A stretch of DNA of 64,000 nt, from the NCBI GenBank assembly GCA_027488975.1, contig JAIYAQ010000029.1, positions 62,001 to 126,000 of the forward strand, in the 5' to 3' direction. Below the pieces are notes generated by a model. It was not told the origin of the DNA and made no database searches. It saw only the letters and a list, made by a program, of their open reading frames with translations. The stretch is from Cyanobium sp. E1_MAG_00006. GTDB taxonomy: Bacteria; Cyanobacteriota; Cyanobacteriia; PCC-6307; Cyanobiaceae. This document shows, piece after piece, positions 49,100 to 59,935 of this stretch (its first letter is position 1; each line of letters begins with the position of its first letter). Position numbers and translations under genes: made by a program.

Positions 49100-49634
49100 T
49101 GACCACCGGCGTGCCGATCTCGACGGCCGCGAACAGCTTGTCGATGTGTTCGTCGCGCATGCGCACGCAGCCCTGGCTGACGGCGGCGCGGGCATCCACC
49201 CACCAGGGCCAGGGGGTGCCATGGATACCGAACACGTCGGGCCCCTTGCTGTGGAAGCCGATCCAGCGGTAGCCGAGTGGGCCGACACCCTTCACCTTGC
49301 CGGTTGAGGTGCTCTGGTACACGGGGTTGAGCACCTTGGTCTGCACCTTGAAGCGCCCCACCGGCGTGGGGGTTGCCGGCGCACCGATCACCACCGGCCA
49401 GCGGTTCACCGTTTTGCCGTCGCGCACCAGGGCGATCTCCCGTTGGCTGAGATCCAGCAGGATCTCGGTGTTCAGGCTGACGGGGCTGACCGCCGCAGTT
49501 GCAGGGGCCGTCGCCGCCGGGCTCAGGGTCGGGGCCGTGGCCTGCGGCTGGGCCCGGGTGGCATCCGCGGCGATCAGGGCCTGGAACAGCAAACCAGCGG
49601 CCAGCAGAGCGGTTGTGCGGCGGCAACGCGGCAT
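49089..49634 (-). CDS. L,D-transpeptidase (YkuD)
   Basis: 181 residues from ATG 49634: a signal peptide (TALLAAGLLFQALIAADATRA), a Thr/Ala-rich linker, then the YkuD domain: ILLDLSQREIALVRDGKTVNR, ATPTPVGRFKVQTKVLNP, and the active-site HGTP with SQGCVRMRDEHIDKLF (catalytic Cys in GCVRM). It makes 3-3 peptidoglycan cross-links or anchors proteins. 11-nt overlap with the convergent ClC gene. Confidence 0.92.
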   Translation of the reverse strand: MPRCRRTTALLAAGLLFQALIAADATRAQPQATAPTLSPAATAPATAAVSPVSLNTEILLDLSQREIALVRDGKTVNRWPVVIGAPATPTPVGRFKVQTKVLNPVYQSTSTGKVKGVGPLGYRWIGFHSKGPDVFGIHGTPWPWWVDARAAVSQGCVRMRDEHIDKLFAAVEIGTPVVIKP

Positions 49635-49661
49635 GAGAGAGGCAGGCAACTGGCACACACT

Positions 49662-49690
49662 AAAAAACCGGGCTGCCTCTGACAGCCCGG
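49662..49690 (-). terminator. Rho-independent terminator downstream of the second ppa
   Basis: Read on the minus strand: CCGGGCTG (49690-49683), loop, CAGCCCGG (49675-49668), followed by a run of six T (49667-49662). Strong stem with T-run. It separates the pyrophosphatase from the L,D-transpeptidase, so these are separate units. Confidence 0.88.
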
Positions 49691-49741
49691 CGGGTGGGAT
49701 CGCGTGGTGAGATCCCGCTGTGGACTCTGCTGCCGCCGCCC

Positions 49742-50329
49742 TCAGTTCACCAGCTTGGGATCGATGGTTTCGAGGTAGCGCTGCTCGCACTCCTTGATGA
49801 TCGTCACGGCTTCGGCGGTGTCGAAGAAGCCGTTGACGCGGCAGGTGCCGGGCTTCTTGAGGTCCTTGTAGTGCTCCCAGTAGTACTGGGTTTCCTTGAG
49901 CCAGTGCTCACCCAGCTGGGTGTAGCTGGTGATGTGATCCATACGCTTGTCGTCGGCCAGCACAGCGATCACCTTGTCGTCCACCTCGCCGCCGTCGTCG
50001 AATTTCATGATGCCGATGATGCGCGCCTCCACCAGCGAGCCCGGCACCAGCGGTTCAGTCACGCCGACGATCTCGATGTCGAGCGGGTCGCCGTCTTCGT
50101 CCCATGTGCGGGGGATGCAGCCGTAGGCGAAGGGATAGGCCAGCGAGGAGTAGCCGACCCGATCCAGCTTGAGTTGGCCGGTCTCGGTGATCAGCTCGTA
50201 TTTGTTGATCGTGTTGCTGTTGAGCTCCACGATCGCGTTGAGCCGCAGCTCGGCCTCATCGGCGAAGGCGGGCAGCACGTGCAGCAGGTTGAGCATCGTG
50301 CGGCTCGGGGCGTGGTCGATGTTCGCCAT
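49742..50329 (-). CDS. ppa: Family I inorganic pyrophosphatase, intact signature
   Basis: 195 residues. VELNSNTINKYELITETG, YPFAYGCIPRTWDEDGDPLDIEIVG (split: the signature DGDPLD is complete), and GGEVDDKVIAVLADD with the D..DDK metal site. It is more divergent in the N-terminus (AFADEAELRLNAIVE) than the first copy, but its catalytic Asp residues are complete, so it is the more likely active PPase of the pair. Followed by a terminator. Confidence 0.93.
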   Translation of the reverse strand: MANIDHAPSRTMLNLLHVLPAFADEAELRLNAIVELNSNTINKYELITETGQLKLDRVGYSSLAYPFAYGCIPRTWDEDGDPLDIEIVGVTEPLVPGSLVEARIIGIMKFDDGGEVDDKVIAVLADDKRMDHITSYTQLGEHWLKETQYYWEHYKDLKKPGTCRVNGFFDTAEAVTIIKECEQRYLETIDPKLVN

Positions 50330-50422
50330 GGGCGCGGGCGGAGCAAAAGCTGGGCGGCATCCTACGGAGCGTCTGGAGCAGTTCCTTCCGGTGGCGAGGC
50401 GCTCCAGCCGGGCAGACTTGGT

Positions 50423-51985
50423 TCAGCTCCTGGCGGAGAGCTCATCCACCTTCGTCCGCAGGTAGGAGAGGAAGGGCTGGGCGCTGAGGGGGCGGCCCGA
50501 GACTGTCTTGACGAGCTCTTCGGCGTTGACCGATCGGCCGAGGGGCCACACGGTCTTGCCGAGCCAGGCCTGGAGCTTGAGCTCGTCTCCGGAGTTGATC
50601 AGCGCCTCGATGGAGCCATTGGTTTGCTCAAACGTTTCTGAGATCTGAGCGCTGATCAGGTGTCCAAGGGCGTAAGAGGGGAAATACCCCAGGAGTCCTT
50701 CTGCCCAATGGATGTCCTGCAGGCACCCCTCCGAGTCAGTCTGCGGCTGGATTCCTAGCAGCTCCCCCATCCGCTGGTTCCACTGCAGGGGTAGGTCGTC
50801 CACCGGCATGTCCTGCTCCAGCAGGGCCAGCTCCAACTCGAAGCGCAGCACGATGTGCAGGCAGTAGCTGAGCTCGTCGGCCTCCACCCGGATCAGGCCG
50901 GGCCGCAGGGGATTGAGGGCGCGCCAGAACCCGAAGGCACCGCCCCATGGATCGCCGCTGGTCCGCCCGCTCGTCGGCCCGCTGATCGGCCCGCTGCCCA
51001 GATCGGCGCAGAAGCGGGCATGCCAGCGCTCGGCGAAGGCGCGGCTGCGGGCCACGCGGCACTCCCAGAACAACGACTGCGACTCGTGCACCCCCATTGA
51101 GGTGGCCTCACCCAGGGGCCAGGGGAAGTAGTGGTCGTCGGTGCGGGGCAGGCCCTGTTCGTAGAGGGAATGGCCCCACTCATGGGCCGTGGCCAGGAAG
51201 GCCGAGAGCGGCTGGCCCGGCACCACCCGGGTGGTGATGCGGAAGTCCTGAGGGCCAACGGTGCAGGAGAAAGGATGGGCGGATCGGGAGCGCTGGCAGC
51301 GGCTGGCGTCGTAGCCCCAGCTGTCCAGGAGGTCGCTGCAGAGTTGCTCCTGCAGGGCCTCGGGCAGATCGATGGCAGGGGGCTTGGGGGTGGGCGTGGC
51401 AGCAACCCGCTCCAGCAGCGCCGGCAGCTCTTCCTTGAGCGGCACGAACAGCTCCTCGAGCCGGGCCTTGCTCACGTCGGGCTCGAACGGCTGGGCCAGG
51501 ATTTCCCAGGGGCTGCGCGACACCGGTTCGGCAGCGGCGAGCTGGCTGGCCTGCTGGCGGCGCAGGGCGATCAGCTCCTTGAGTGCGGGGGCGAAGGCGG
51601 CGAAATCGTTGCGCGAGCGGGCGTCCTGCCAGACGGCATTGCCGCGCGACTGGGCCTTCGCCAGGGCGCTCACCAGGGCCGGATCGAGGCAGCGCTGGCG
51701 CTCCAGGTCCAGCCGCAGCAGCTGGAGGTTGCGACGCCGCTCAGGTGGTGCATCAGGCCCGAGCTCATCCTCGGCCGCTGCCACCAGCTCGCCGTAGTTC
51801 GCACTGCTCTGGCGCTCGTGCAACTGGCCTGCCAGCAGAGCCAGCTGCTCACCCCGCCAGGCCGCACCGGCGGCCGGCATCACCGTGTTCTGGTCGTAGT
51901 AGAGGGTGCTGCTGATCGAGCCCAGCAGGCGGGTGTGGTGCAGGTGCTGGTGCAGCCGATCGAGGGCGGATCCCGAAACTGCCAT
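50423..51985 (-). CDS. M32-family carboxypeptidase (Taq-type)
   Basis: Cytosolic zinc carboxypeptidase. 520 residues, mostly helical. The zinc motif HEWGHSLYEQG near residue 265 (HExxH) and the downstream MGVHESQSLFWE (Glu ligand) are intact; ITTRVVPGQPLSAFLATAHE precedes the motif. Full length for the family. Between the pyrophosphatase and a GGDEF fragment. Confidence 0.95.
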   Translation of the reverse strand: MAVSGSALDRLHQHLHHTRLLGSISSTLYYDQNTVMPAAGAAWRGEQLALLAGQLHERQSSANYGELVAAAEDELGPDAPPERRRNLQLLRLDLERQRCLDPALVSALAKAQSRGNAVWQDARSRNDFAAFAPALKELIALRRQQASQLAAAEPVSRSPWEILAQPFEPDVSKARLEELFVPLKEELPALLERVAATPTPKPPAIDLPEALQEQLCSDLLDSWGYDASRCQRSRSAHPFSCTVGPQDFRITTRVVPGQPLSAFLATAHEWGHSLYEQGLPRTDDHYFPWPLGEATSMGVHESQSLFWECRVARSRAFAERWHARFCADLGSGPISGPTSGRTSGDPWGGAFGFWRALNPLRPGLIRVEADELSYCLHIVLRFELELALLEQDMPVDDLPLQWNQRMGELLGIQPQTDSEGCLQDIHWAEGLLGYFPSYALGHLISAQISETFEQTNGSIEALINSGDELKLQAWLGKTVWPLGRSVNAEELVKTVSGRPLSAQPFLSYLRTKVDELSARS

Positions 51986-52030
51986 GGGGCCGGAGCAGCG
52001 ATGGGGTCAGCATGCCGCCCCAGCCCTGGA

Positions 52031-52243
52031 TCAGGCGCTCAGCCTGGCGGCGTTGCGGCCTGAGTTCTTCACGGCATAGAGCGCGGCATCGGCGCGATCA
52101 AACCACTCCTCCAGGCTCTCGTGGGCACGAAGCTCTGGTAGACCATCCCGGGGTGAGGGGTTGGGCAGGCGCTGCAGGCTCATGCCACGGTCGCCGCCGC
52201 GGTGACGCTGGGGCCGGAACGTTTCCAAATCAGGTCGTTCCAT
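52031..52243 (-). pseudogene. GGDEF (diguanylate cyclase) C-terminal fragment
   Basis: The last 30 codons, EEWFDRADAALYAVKNSGRN and following, are the typical end of a GGDEF domain. The preceding strand, VTAAATVA, is in another minus-strand frame just upstream (about 52195-52225), so a frameshift has occurred, and no GG[DE]EF motif is found above it. It is most likely a decayed remnant rather than an expressed gene. The same-strand neighbour downstream is M32 carboxypeptidase. Confidence 0.6.
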
Positions 52244-52624
52244 CCGGGAGGCCTCCCTTCGTCAGCCTCCACAGCGTGGTCGAGCAACAGCGCCCGCATC
52301 AGACAGATGCGGGAGGAGGACGTTGTCTCGCAGCCGCTGGCCGCTACCCCGCCTTTGATGCGGTGCTTCTGGCGCGGTTCATCGGCGTCTCTCTCCCTTC
52401 CTTGCGGCCCTGGCGGCGTGGCCGCACGGTCTGCCAGACCCGCCACTGGTTCCGCCACCAGGCCGGGGTGATCAGCAACGGTTGCCAGGTGCTGCACTAC
52501 TGAGTGGCCGAGTCATCCATCGCCAATGGAGCCCGATGGGGACGTTGTCTATGTCATTTGGCAGTTGCGCCCGCAGAGGCAATGCGCCGAGGCTGAGCTG
52601 GTTGGAACCGTTTCGTACGCCCGC
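52244..52624. other. Region between the GGDEF remnant and kdpA
   Basis: No intact gene. A plus-strand frame ending at 52503 encodes LLARFIGVSLPSLRPWRRG, which looks like a helix-turn-helix segment, but I cannot define a start or family. The region should also hold the kdp promoter. No riboswitch of the ydaO type or other named element could be recognised. Confidence 0.4.
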
Positions 52625-54295
52625 ATGCTCCCTTGGCTCCTGGCCGCCGTCGCCCTGGCGGCGGTCGTGCTCATGGCTCCTTTGCTGGGGCGACATCTGT
52701 TTGAAGTGTTTGATGGGAGGCCCCAACCCGCCTGGGATCGCTGGCTGAATCCCATCGAGGACGCTCTGCTGCGCTGGATCGGGGATGCCGGCCGCAGTGC
52801 TGAATCCGCCGCCGGTTACCTGGCGCCGCTGCTGATCAGTAATGCGTTGTTTGCCCTGCCGCCCCTGGGGCTGCTGCTGCTGCAGCCGGGCTGGCTCAAC
52901 CCCCAGGGATTTGGGGGGCTGCGCTGGGATCTGGCGCTGCACACCACCATCTCCTTCCTTACCAACGCCGATCAGCAGCATCTGATCCCCGAGCAGAGCC
53001 TGGGGAACCTGGCCCAGCTGGGGGCCATGCAGTTCCTGATGTTCGTCTCGGCGGGCACTGGGCTGGCGGTGGGCTTTGCCGTGATCCGCGGGCTCAGTGG
53101 CCGGCAGATCGGCAACTTCCACTGCGACCTGCTGCGCTCACTGACCCGGGTGCTGATCCCTGGCTCGCTGCTGCTCGCGCTGTTCCTGCTGGTTTGCGGC
53201 GTGCCGATGACCCTGGCTCCGCCCTTGGAGATCTCCACCCTCGATGGGGGCAGGCAGCTGCTTCCCCGCGGACCGATCGCCCTGTTCGAGGCGATCAAGC
53301 AGCTGGGTGAGAACGGCGGCGGCTTCGTGGGCGCCAACTCAGCGCACCCCTACGAGAACCCCACCCTGCTCACCAACCTGGTGAGCACCTGGGCGATGCT
53401 GATCATCCCGGCGGCCACGATCGATGCCTTCGGGCGGTTCGTGGGCAACCGGCGTCAGAGCAATCTGCTGCTGGCCCTGGTGTTCGGCTTGCTGCTGATC
53501 GGCGCCGTGGTGGCCATGGCAGCGGAGCAGGCCGGTAACCCTGTGCTCTCGAGCTGGCTCAGTGGGCCCAACCTGCAGGGCAAGGAGGTGCGTTTCGGAG
53601 CCCCACTTACCGGGCTGTGGTCGGTGGTGACCACCGGCACCATGACCGGCGCGGTGAACGGGATGATCGATGCAACTATGCCGCCGACGATCCTCATCAC
53701 CCTGTTTAATCTGTTTCTGCAGGTTGTATTCGGCGGCCAGGGCACTGGTGTTGCCTACCTGCTGGTGTTCGTTCTGCTGGCGGTGTTTCTCACCGGGCTG
53801 ATGGTGGGGCGCACACCGGAATTCCTGGGCCGCAAGGTGGAGAAGGCCCAGGTGGTGTGGGCCAGCCTGATCCTGCTGATCCACCCGGTCTTCGTGCTGA
53901 TTCCCGCCGCCCTCACCCTGGCCGGTGGTGACACGCTTGCAGGTATCAGCAATCCCGGCCCCCACGGCATCAGCCAGGTGGTGTACGAGTACGCCTCGGC
54001 GGCCGCCAACAATGGCAGCGGTCTGGAGGGCCTCGGCGACAACACACCCTGGTGGAACCTCACCACCAGCCTCAGTCTTCTGGGCGGCCGTTACCTGCCG
54101 ATCGCGGCCCTGCTGGCCCTCGCCGATGGCATTCGCCGCAAGCCGGCCCTCGAGCCCAGCCCTGGCACCCTGCGCACCGACACCGCCCTGTTCACCGGAG
54201 TGACCGCTGTGGTGCTGGTGATTCTCGGTGCCCTCACCTTCTTCCCGGTGCTGGCCCTCGGGCCTATCGCGGAAGCCCTCACCCTTGTGGCCTGA
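52625..54295 (+). CDS. kdpA: K+-transporting ATPase subunit A
   Basis: Potassium-selective channel-like subunit of KdpFABC. 556 residues from ATG 52625 ([19 protein letters not shown]). Ten membrane helices. [61 protein letters not shown] and [13 protein letters not shown] are KdpA hallmarks including filter loops. First gene of a seven-gene run; stop 1 nt before kdpB. Confidence 0.97.
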   Translation: MLPWLLAAVALAAVVLMAPLLGRHLFEVFDGRPQPAWDRWLNPIEDALLRWIGDAGRSAESAAGYLAPLLISNALFALPPLGLLLLQPGWLNPQGFGGLRWDLALHTTISFLTNADQQHLIPEQSLGNLAQLGAMQFLMFVSAGTGLAVGFAVIRGLSGRQIGNFHCDLLRSLTRVLIPGSLLLALFLLVCGVPMTLAPPLEISTLDGGRQLLPRGPIALFEAIKQLGENGGGFVGANSAHPYENPTLLTNLVSTWAMLIIPAATIDAFGRFVGNRRQSNLLLALVFGLLLIGAVVAMAAEQAGNPVLSSWLSGPNLQGKEVRFGAPLTGLWSVVTTGTMTGAVNGMIDATMPPTILITLFNLFLQVVFGGQGTGVAYLLVFVLLAVFLTGLMVGRTPEFLGRKVEKAQVVWASLILLIHPVFVLIPAALTLAGGDTLAGISNPGPHGISQVVYEYASAAANNGSGLEGLGDNTPWWNLTTSLSLLGGRYLPIAALLALADGIRRKPALEPSPGTLRTDTALFTGVTAVVLVILGALTFFPVLALGPIAEALTLVA

Positions 54296-54296
54296 C

Positions 54297-56393
<2,097 letters not shown>

Positions 56394-56419
56394 CCCGCTC
56401 CTCCCTCCCAGAGAACTCC

Positions 56420-56608
56420 ATGCTCCGCGTTCTGAACGTCCGTTTCTGGCTGCCTCTGCTGCTCGTGGCCGGCACCCTGCTCATCGCCCCGCTGTTTCGC
56501 AGCAGCCAGCCGCCCCTTCAGAGCCACACCCTGGCCCTGCTGCTATGCGGCACCGCTGCCCTCTCGGCCTATCTGTTCGCCGTCATCGCCCAACCGGAGA
56601 AGTTCTGA
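56420..56608 (+). CDS. KdpF-like (KdpG-type) small membrane protein
   Basis: 62 residues with two hydrophobic segments (FWLPLLLVAGTLLIAPLF and TLALLLCGTAALSAYLFAVI) ending in AQPEKF. The last 25 residues match the pattern of KdpF (hydrophobic helix ending in PE[KR]F), but the protein is twice as long and lies between kdpB and kdpC rather than before kdpA. In other cyanobacteria an extra kdp gene at this place has been called kdpG. Coupled to kdpC (TGATG). Confidence 0.78.
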   Translation: MLRVLNVRFWLPLLLVAGTLLIAPLFRSSQPPLQSHTLALLLCGTAALSAYLFAVIAQPEKF

Positions 56609-57147
56609 TGTCGTTCACTGCCCAACTGCTCAGGGGGGTGCGCGTCACTCTCGTGCTCTGGCTGCTCACCGTGGTGGTGGTCACCCTGCCCATGCTCGGC
56701 CTGGCTCGGGTGGTCGCCCCCGATGCCGCCAGCGGCAGCGTGCTCCGCATCGGCGATCAGGTTGTGGGTTCCCGCCTCATCGGCCAACCCTTCAGCTCCG
56801 CGCGCTACATGCAGGGCCGGCCGGCCGGCGGCGCCAACCTGGCACCCAGTAATCCTGAGCTGGCCAAGCGCGTGGCTGAGGCCGCCAGCCGCTGGGAGCT
56901 TGCCGGCGTGAGCCAACCCGCCTCGGATTTGCTGATGGATTCAGCCTCCGGCGTGGACCCTCACATCAGCCTGGCGGCGGCCCGTCAGCAGCTGCCGCGC
57001 CTGGCCCGCGAACGCCAGGTGCCCATTGCCGAACTCGAGCGGCTGCTGCGGCAGCACCAGGAAGGGCCTCTGCGCCTGCAGGCCATTGAGCCGGTGGTGA
57101 ACGTGCTCACCTTCAACATGGCCCTCGACCGTCTGCGGCCCCGATGA
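56608..57147 (+). CDS. kdpC: K+-transporting ATPase subunit C
   Basis: 179 residues, one N-terminal membrane helix (VTLVLWLLTVVVVTLPML). GSRLIGQPFSSARYMQGRP, NLAPSNPEL, LLMDSASGVDPHISLAAARQ and EPVVNVLTFNMALDRL are typical of KdpC. Start shares one base with the preceding stop, and its stop overlaps kdpD by 4 nt (ATGA). Confidence 0.95.
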   Translation: MSFTAQLLRGVRVTLVLWLLTVVVVTLPMLGLARVVAPDAASGSVLRIGDQVVGSRLIGQPFSSARYMQGRPAGGANLAPSNPELAKRVAEAASRWELAGVSQPASDLLMDSASGVDPHISLAAARQQLPRLARERQVPIAELERLLRQHQEGPLRLQAIEPVVNVLTFNMALDRLRPR

Positions 57148-58247
57148 TCCGCTCCACCCATCGGCGCGGCCGCCACAAGGTGTTCATCGGCATGGCACCC
57201 GGTGTGGGCAAAACCTGCCGCATGCTCCAGGAAGGTAGGGAGGCGTTGCGGGAGGGCACCGATGTGGTGGTGGGCCTGCTTGAAACCCATGGCCGCCAGG
57301 AAACCGCCAAGCAGGCCGAGGGACTGGAGCAGATCCCTCGCAAACGGGTGAGCTACCAGGATGTTGATCTGGAAGAGATGGATGTGGCGGCGGTGCTCGC
57401 CCGCCGGCCCCAATTGGTGCTGGTGGATGAGCTGGCCCACACCAACGTGCCGGGCAGCGAACGGGAGAAGCGCTGGCAGGACGTCGAGATGCTGCTGCTC
57501 GCTGGCCTGGATGTGTACTCCACGCTGAACATTCAGCACCTGGAGAACCTCAACGACCTGGTGGCCGAACTCACCGGCGTTGTGGTGCGCGAGCGCATCC
57601 CCAACCGTGTGCTGGAACTGGCCGATGAGGTGGTGCTGGTCGATGTGACCCCCGAAACGCTGCAGGAGCGGCTCAGGGAAGGGAAGGTCTACGCCCCCGA
57701 AAAGGTGGGCCAGGCCCTGGCCAATTTTTTCCAGCGACGTCACCTGGTGGCCCTGCGGGAGCTGTCGCTGCGGGAGGTGGCCGATCGGGTCGAGAACGAC
57801 ATCCTTCCTGCCCTGACGCCCCTGCGGGAGCGGGTGATGGTCTGCCTGGCCAACTACCACACCAGCAAGCGCCTGCTGCGCCGCGCCGCCCGCCTGGCGG
57901 CCGCCATGGATGCTCCCCTGCTGGCGCTGACGGTGCAGGATCCCAACCGCTTCCTCAGCCGCGAGGAATCGCTGATCCAGGACGAATGCCGCCAGCTTTG
58001 CGACGACGTGGGCGGCACGTTTCTGCGCGAGGAGAGCGCCGAGATCCTGCCGACGATCGCCCGGGTGGCCCAGGAGCGGCGCATCACCCAGATCGTGCTG
58101 GGTCAAACGATGCGCTCACGCCTCAAGGCCCTGTTCCGCCGGCCTCTGTCGGAGCGACTGCAGCACCAGCTGCGCGGCCTCAGTATCGATCTGCACCTGA
58201 TCTCCGAGGGGTTGCCGGCGCAGGCCCAGGAGGACATCGGCGCGTGA
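57144..58247 (+). CDS. kdpD: KdpD N-terminal sensor protein (KdpD domain plus USP domain only)
   Basis: 367 residues. KdpD domain: VFIGMAPGVGKTCRMLQEG (Walker A), VVGLLETHGR, LVLVDELAHTNVPGS, and DVYSTLNIQHLENLND; then a universal-stress-like domain (about 230-350, RVMVCLANYHTSKRLLRRAA). No membrane helices and no histidine-kinase domain follow, unlike full KdpD. This truncated form is typical of cyanobacteria. GTGA overlap links it to a separate membrane kinase. Confidence 0.94.
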   Translation: MIRSTHRRGRHKVFIGMAPGVGKTCRMLQEGREALREGTDVVVGLLETHGRQETAKQAEGLEQIPRKRVSYQDVDLEEMDVAAVLARRPQLVLVDELAHTNVPGSEREKRWQDVEMLLLAGLDVYSTLNIQHLENLNDLVAELTGVVVRERIPNRVLELADEVVLVDVTPETLQERLREGKVYAPEKVGQALANFFQRRHLVALRELSLREVADRVENDILPALTPLRERVMVCLANYHTSKRLLRRAARLAAAMDAPLLALTVQDPNRFLSREESLIQDECRQLCDDVGGTFLREESAEILPTIARVAQERRITQIVLGQTMRSRLKALFRRPLSERLQHQLRGLSIDLHLISEGLPAQAQEDIGA

Positions 58248-59245
58248 GGCTGTTCAAGCCAGCGATCGTCCTGGTGTGGGCGATCTGGCTGCTGATCCTG
58301 CTGCTGGAGCTGGCCACACCTCCGGCTGTCGTGCTCGGCATTCTCTATGTCGTGCCGCTGCTGCTCGGGGCCTCGCAGCGCACGCCCGCCCGGGCCTGGC
58401 GCTTTCTGCTGATCAGCTGTCTGGCCACCCTGATGAACCTGCTCCTGCCACGGCCGATCGATCACAACCTGGTTGTGGTGCTCACCAATCGTCTGCTGGT
58501 CTGCCTCGTTCTGGGCGTGACCACCGCGCTTGTCGTGCGGAACCAGACCCTGCAAAGACAACGCACAGCTCTGGACGTGGAGCTGGCGCAGGCGCAGCTG
58601 CGCGGCGATGTGATCGCCACCCTCGCCCATGACATCAAGACTCCGGTGCTGGGGACCCTGGCCTCCCTGTCCCTGCTGGAGAGTGATGGCGTGGTCGAGG
58701 CCATCCGCAGCAGCCAGCAGCGCTGTCTGCGCCTGATCGACGACCTGCTGCAGGTGTTCCGAGCTGAACAGGAAGGCCTGCGGTTGCAGCTGCAGCCCTG
58801 CAATCTCTTGGCCATTGCCCAGGAGGCCCTGGGCACCGTCGAGCCGATCGCTGCCGCTCGGCAGATCACGCTGGTGCTGCGCCAGCAGGGCTCAGGCGGG
58901 ATGGATCTGCAGGCCGACCCCTCGCTGCTGCAGCGCCTGATCGAGAACCTGCTGCTCAATGCCGTGCACCACAGCCTGCGCGGCCAGCGGGTCTGGCTGC
59001 AACTCAGCCAGCGGGAGGGCGACTGCTGGATCGACGTGCGCGATGGCGGCCAGGGATTCCCGCCGGAGCAGCTGCCGCAGCTGTTTCAACGGTTTGGCCC
59101 GCGGGGCCATGGGGCGCCTGGAGCAGGGCTGGGCCTCTATCTCTGCCGCCTGATCACGGAGGCCCACGGCGGCCGCATCCACGCCAGCAACATCAGCGGC
59201 GGTGGTGCCAGGGTCGAGGTGTGCTTGCCGCAGCCAGTGAGCTAG
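58244..59245 (+). CDS. Membrane sensor histidine kinase of the kdp operon
   Basis: 333 residues with GTG start. Four membrane segments in residues 5-97 (LVWAIWLLILLLEL, VVLGILYVVPLLLGA, FLLISCLATLMNLLL, VVVLTNRLLVCLVLGV), then a HisKA-type site LAHDIKTPVLGT (His129), N-box LIENLLLNAVHHS, G-boxes DGGQGFPPE and GAGLGLYLCR. Arrangement resembles the second half of KdpD without its GAF-like part. Overlaps kdpD by 4 nt and precedes the NarL-type regulator by 6 nt. Likely senses K+ or turgor with KdpD; inferred. Confidence 0.88.
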   Translation: MRLFKPAIVLVWAIWLLILLLELATPPAVVLGILYVVPLLLGASQRTPARAWRFLLISCLATLMNLLLPRPIDHNLVVVLTNRLLVCLVLGVTTALVVRNQTLQRQRTALDVELAQAQLRGDVIATLAHDIKTPVLGTLASLSLLESDGVVEAIRSSQQRCLRLIDDLLQVFRAEQEGLRLQLQPCNLLAIAQEALGTVEPIAAARQITLVLRQQGSGGMDLQADPSLLQRLIENLLLNAVHHSLRGQRVWLQLSQREGDCWIDVRDGGQGFPPEQLPQLFQRFGPRGHGAPGAGLGLYLCRLITEAHGGRIHASNISGGGARVEVCLPQPVS

Positions 59246-59251
59246 CCAGTC

Positions 59252-59935
59252 GTGGATCTGCTGCTGATCGAGGATGACCAGGCGTACCAGCTGGCGATGG
59301 CCAGCCACCTGCGCCAACTGGCAGCCGTACGGGAGGTGTGGGTCGCCGACGACGGCGAGCAGGGTCTGGAGCTGCTGGCGAGCCGGCCGGTGGATCTGGT
59401 GCTGCTCGATCTGGTGCTTCCCGGCCTGGGCGGGCTCGCCACCTGTCGCCGCATCACGACCACCACAACCCTGCCGGTGCTGATCCTCACCAGCCAGGAG
59501 GATCCGCTCTGGGTGCAGCGGATCTGGGATGCAGGAGCCCGTGGCTATCTGCACAAGGAGCGAGCACTGGCGCAGGTGGCGCTGGCGCTGGCCTCGCTGC
59601 AGGCGGGGGCCAGCTGGTGGGATCAGAAAGCCACGGCGGCGCTGCAGCGCTCGGATCCTCCTCAGGCCATCGCCACGACAGACCAGAGCGAGCGGCTCAA
59701 CGGCCTCACCCAACGCGAACGGCAGGTGCTGGCCTGCCTGGCGGCTGGCGACAACAATCGCGCCATCGCCCAGAAGCTGGGGATCGGCGAGGGAACTGTG
59801 CGCAGCCATGTGCATGTGCTCCTGCAGAAACTGCAGGTGAGCAACCGCACCCAGGCCGCACTGATCTGGCTGGCGGGCAAGCGCCTGAACGAGGCCACCA
59901 TCAGCTGCAGGCCCTCGATTGATGGACAGCCATAA
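59252..59935 (+). CDS. NarL/LuxR-type response regulator of the kdp operon
   Basis: 227 residues, GTG start. Receiver domain: LLIEDDQAYQLAMASHL, phospho-acceptor Asp53 in LVLLDLVLPGLGGLA, Thr/Ser in LILTSQEDP and Lys in GYLHKERAL. C-terminal LuxR HTH: LTQRERQVLACLAAGDNN and IGEGTVRSHVHVLLQKLQV. This is not the OmpR-type fold of KdpE. Six nt after the kinase gene, so it is its probable partner and may control the kdp genes. Confidence 0.9.
   Translation: MDLLLIEDDQAYQLAMASHLRQLAAVREVWVADDGEQGLELLASRPVDLVLLDLVLPGLGGLATCRRITTTTTLPVLILTSQEDPLWVQRIWDAGARGYLHKERALAQVALALASLQAGASWWDQKATAALQRSDPPQAIATTDQSERLNGLTQRERQVLACLAAGDNNRAIAQKLGIGEGTVRSHVHVLLQKLQVSNRTQAALIWLAGKRLNEATISCRPSIDGQP

Noticed and set aside
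52500..52624. c-di-AMP (ydaO) riboswitch before kdpA
   Set aside because: No recognisable conserved core could be found by eye.
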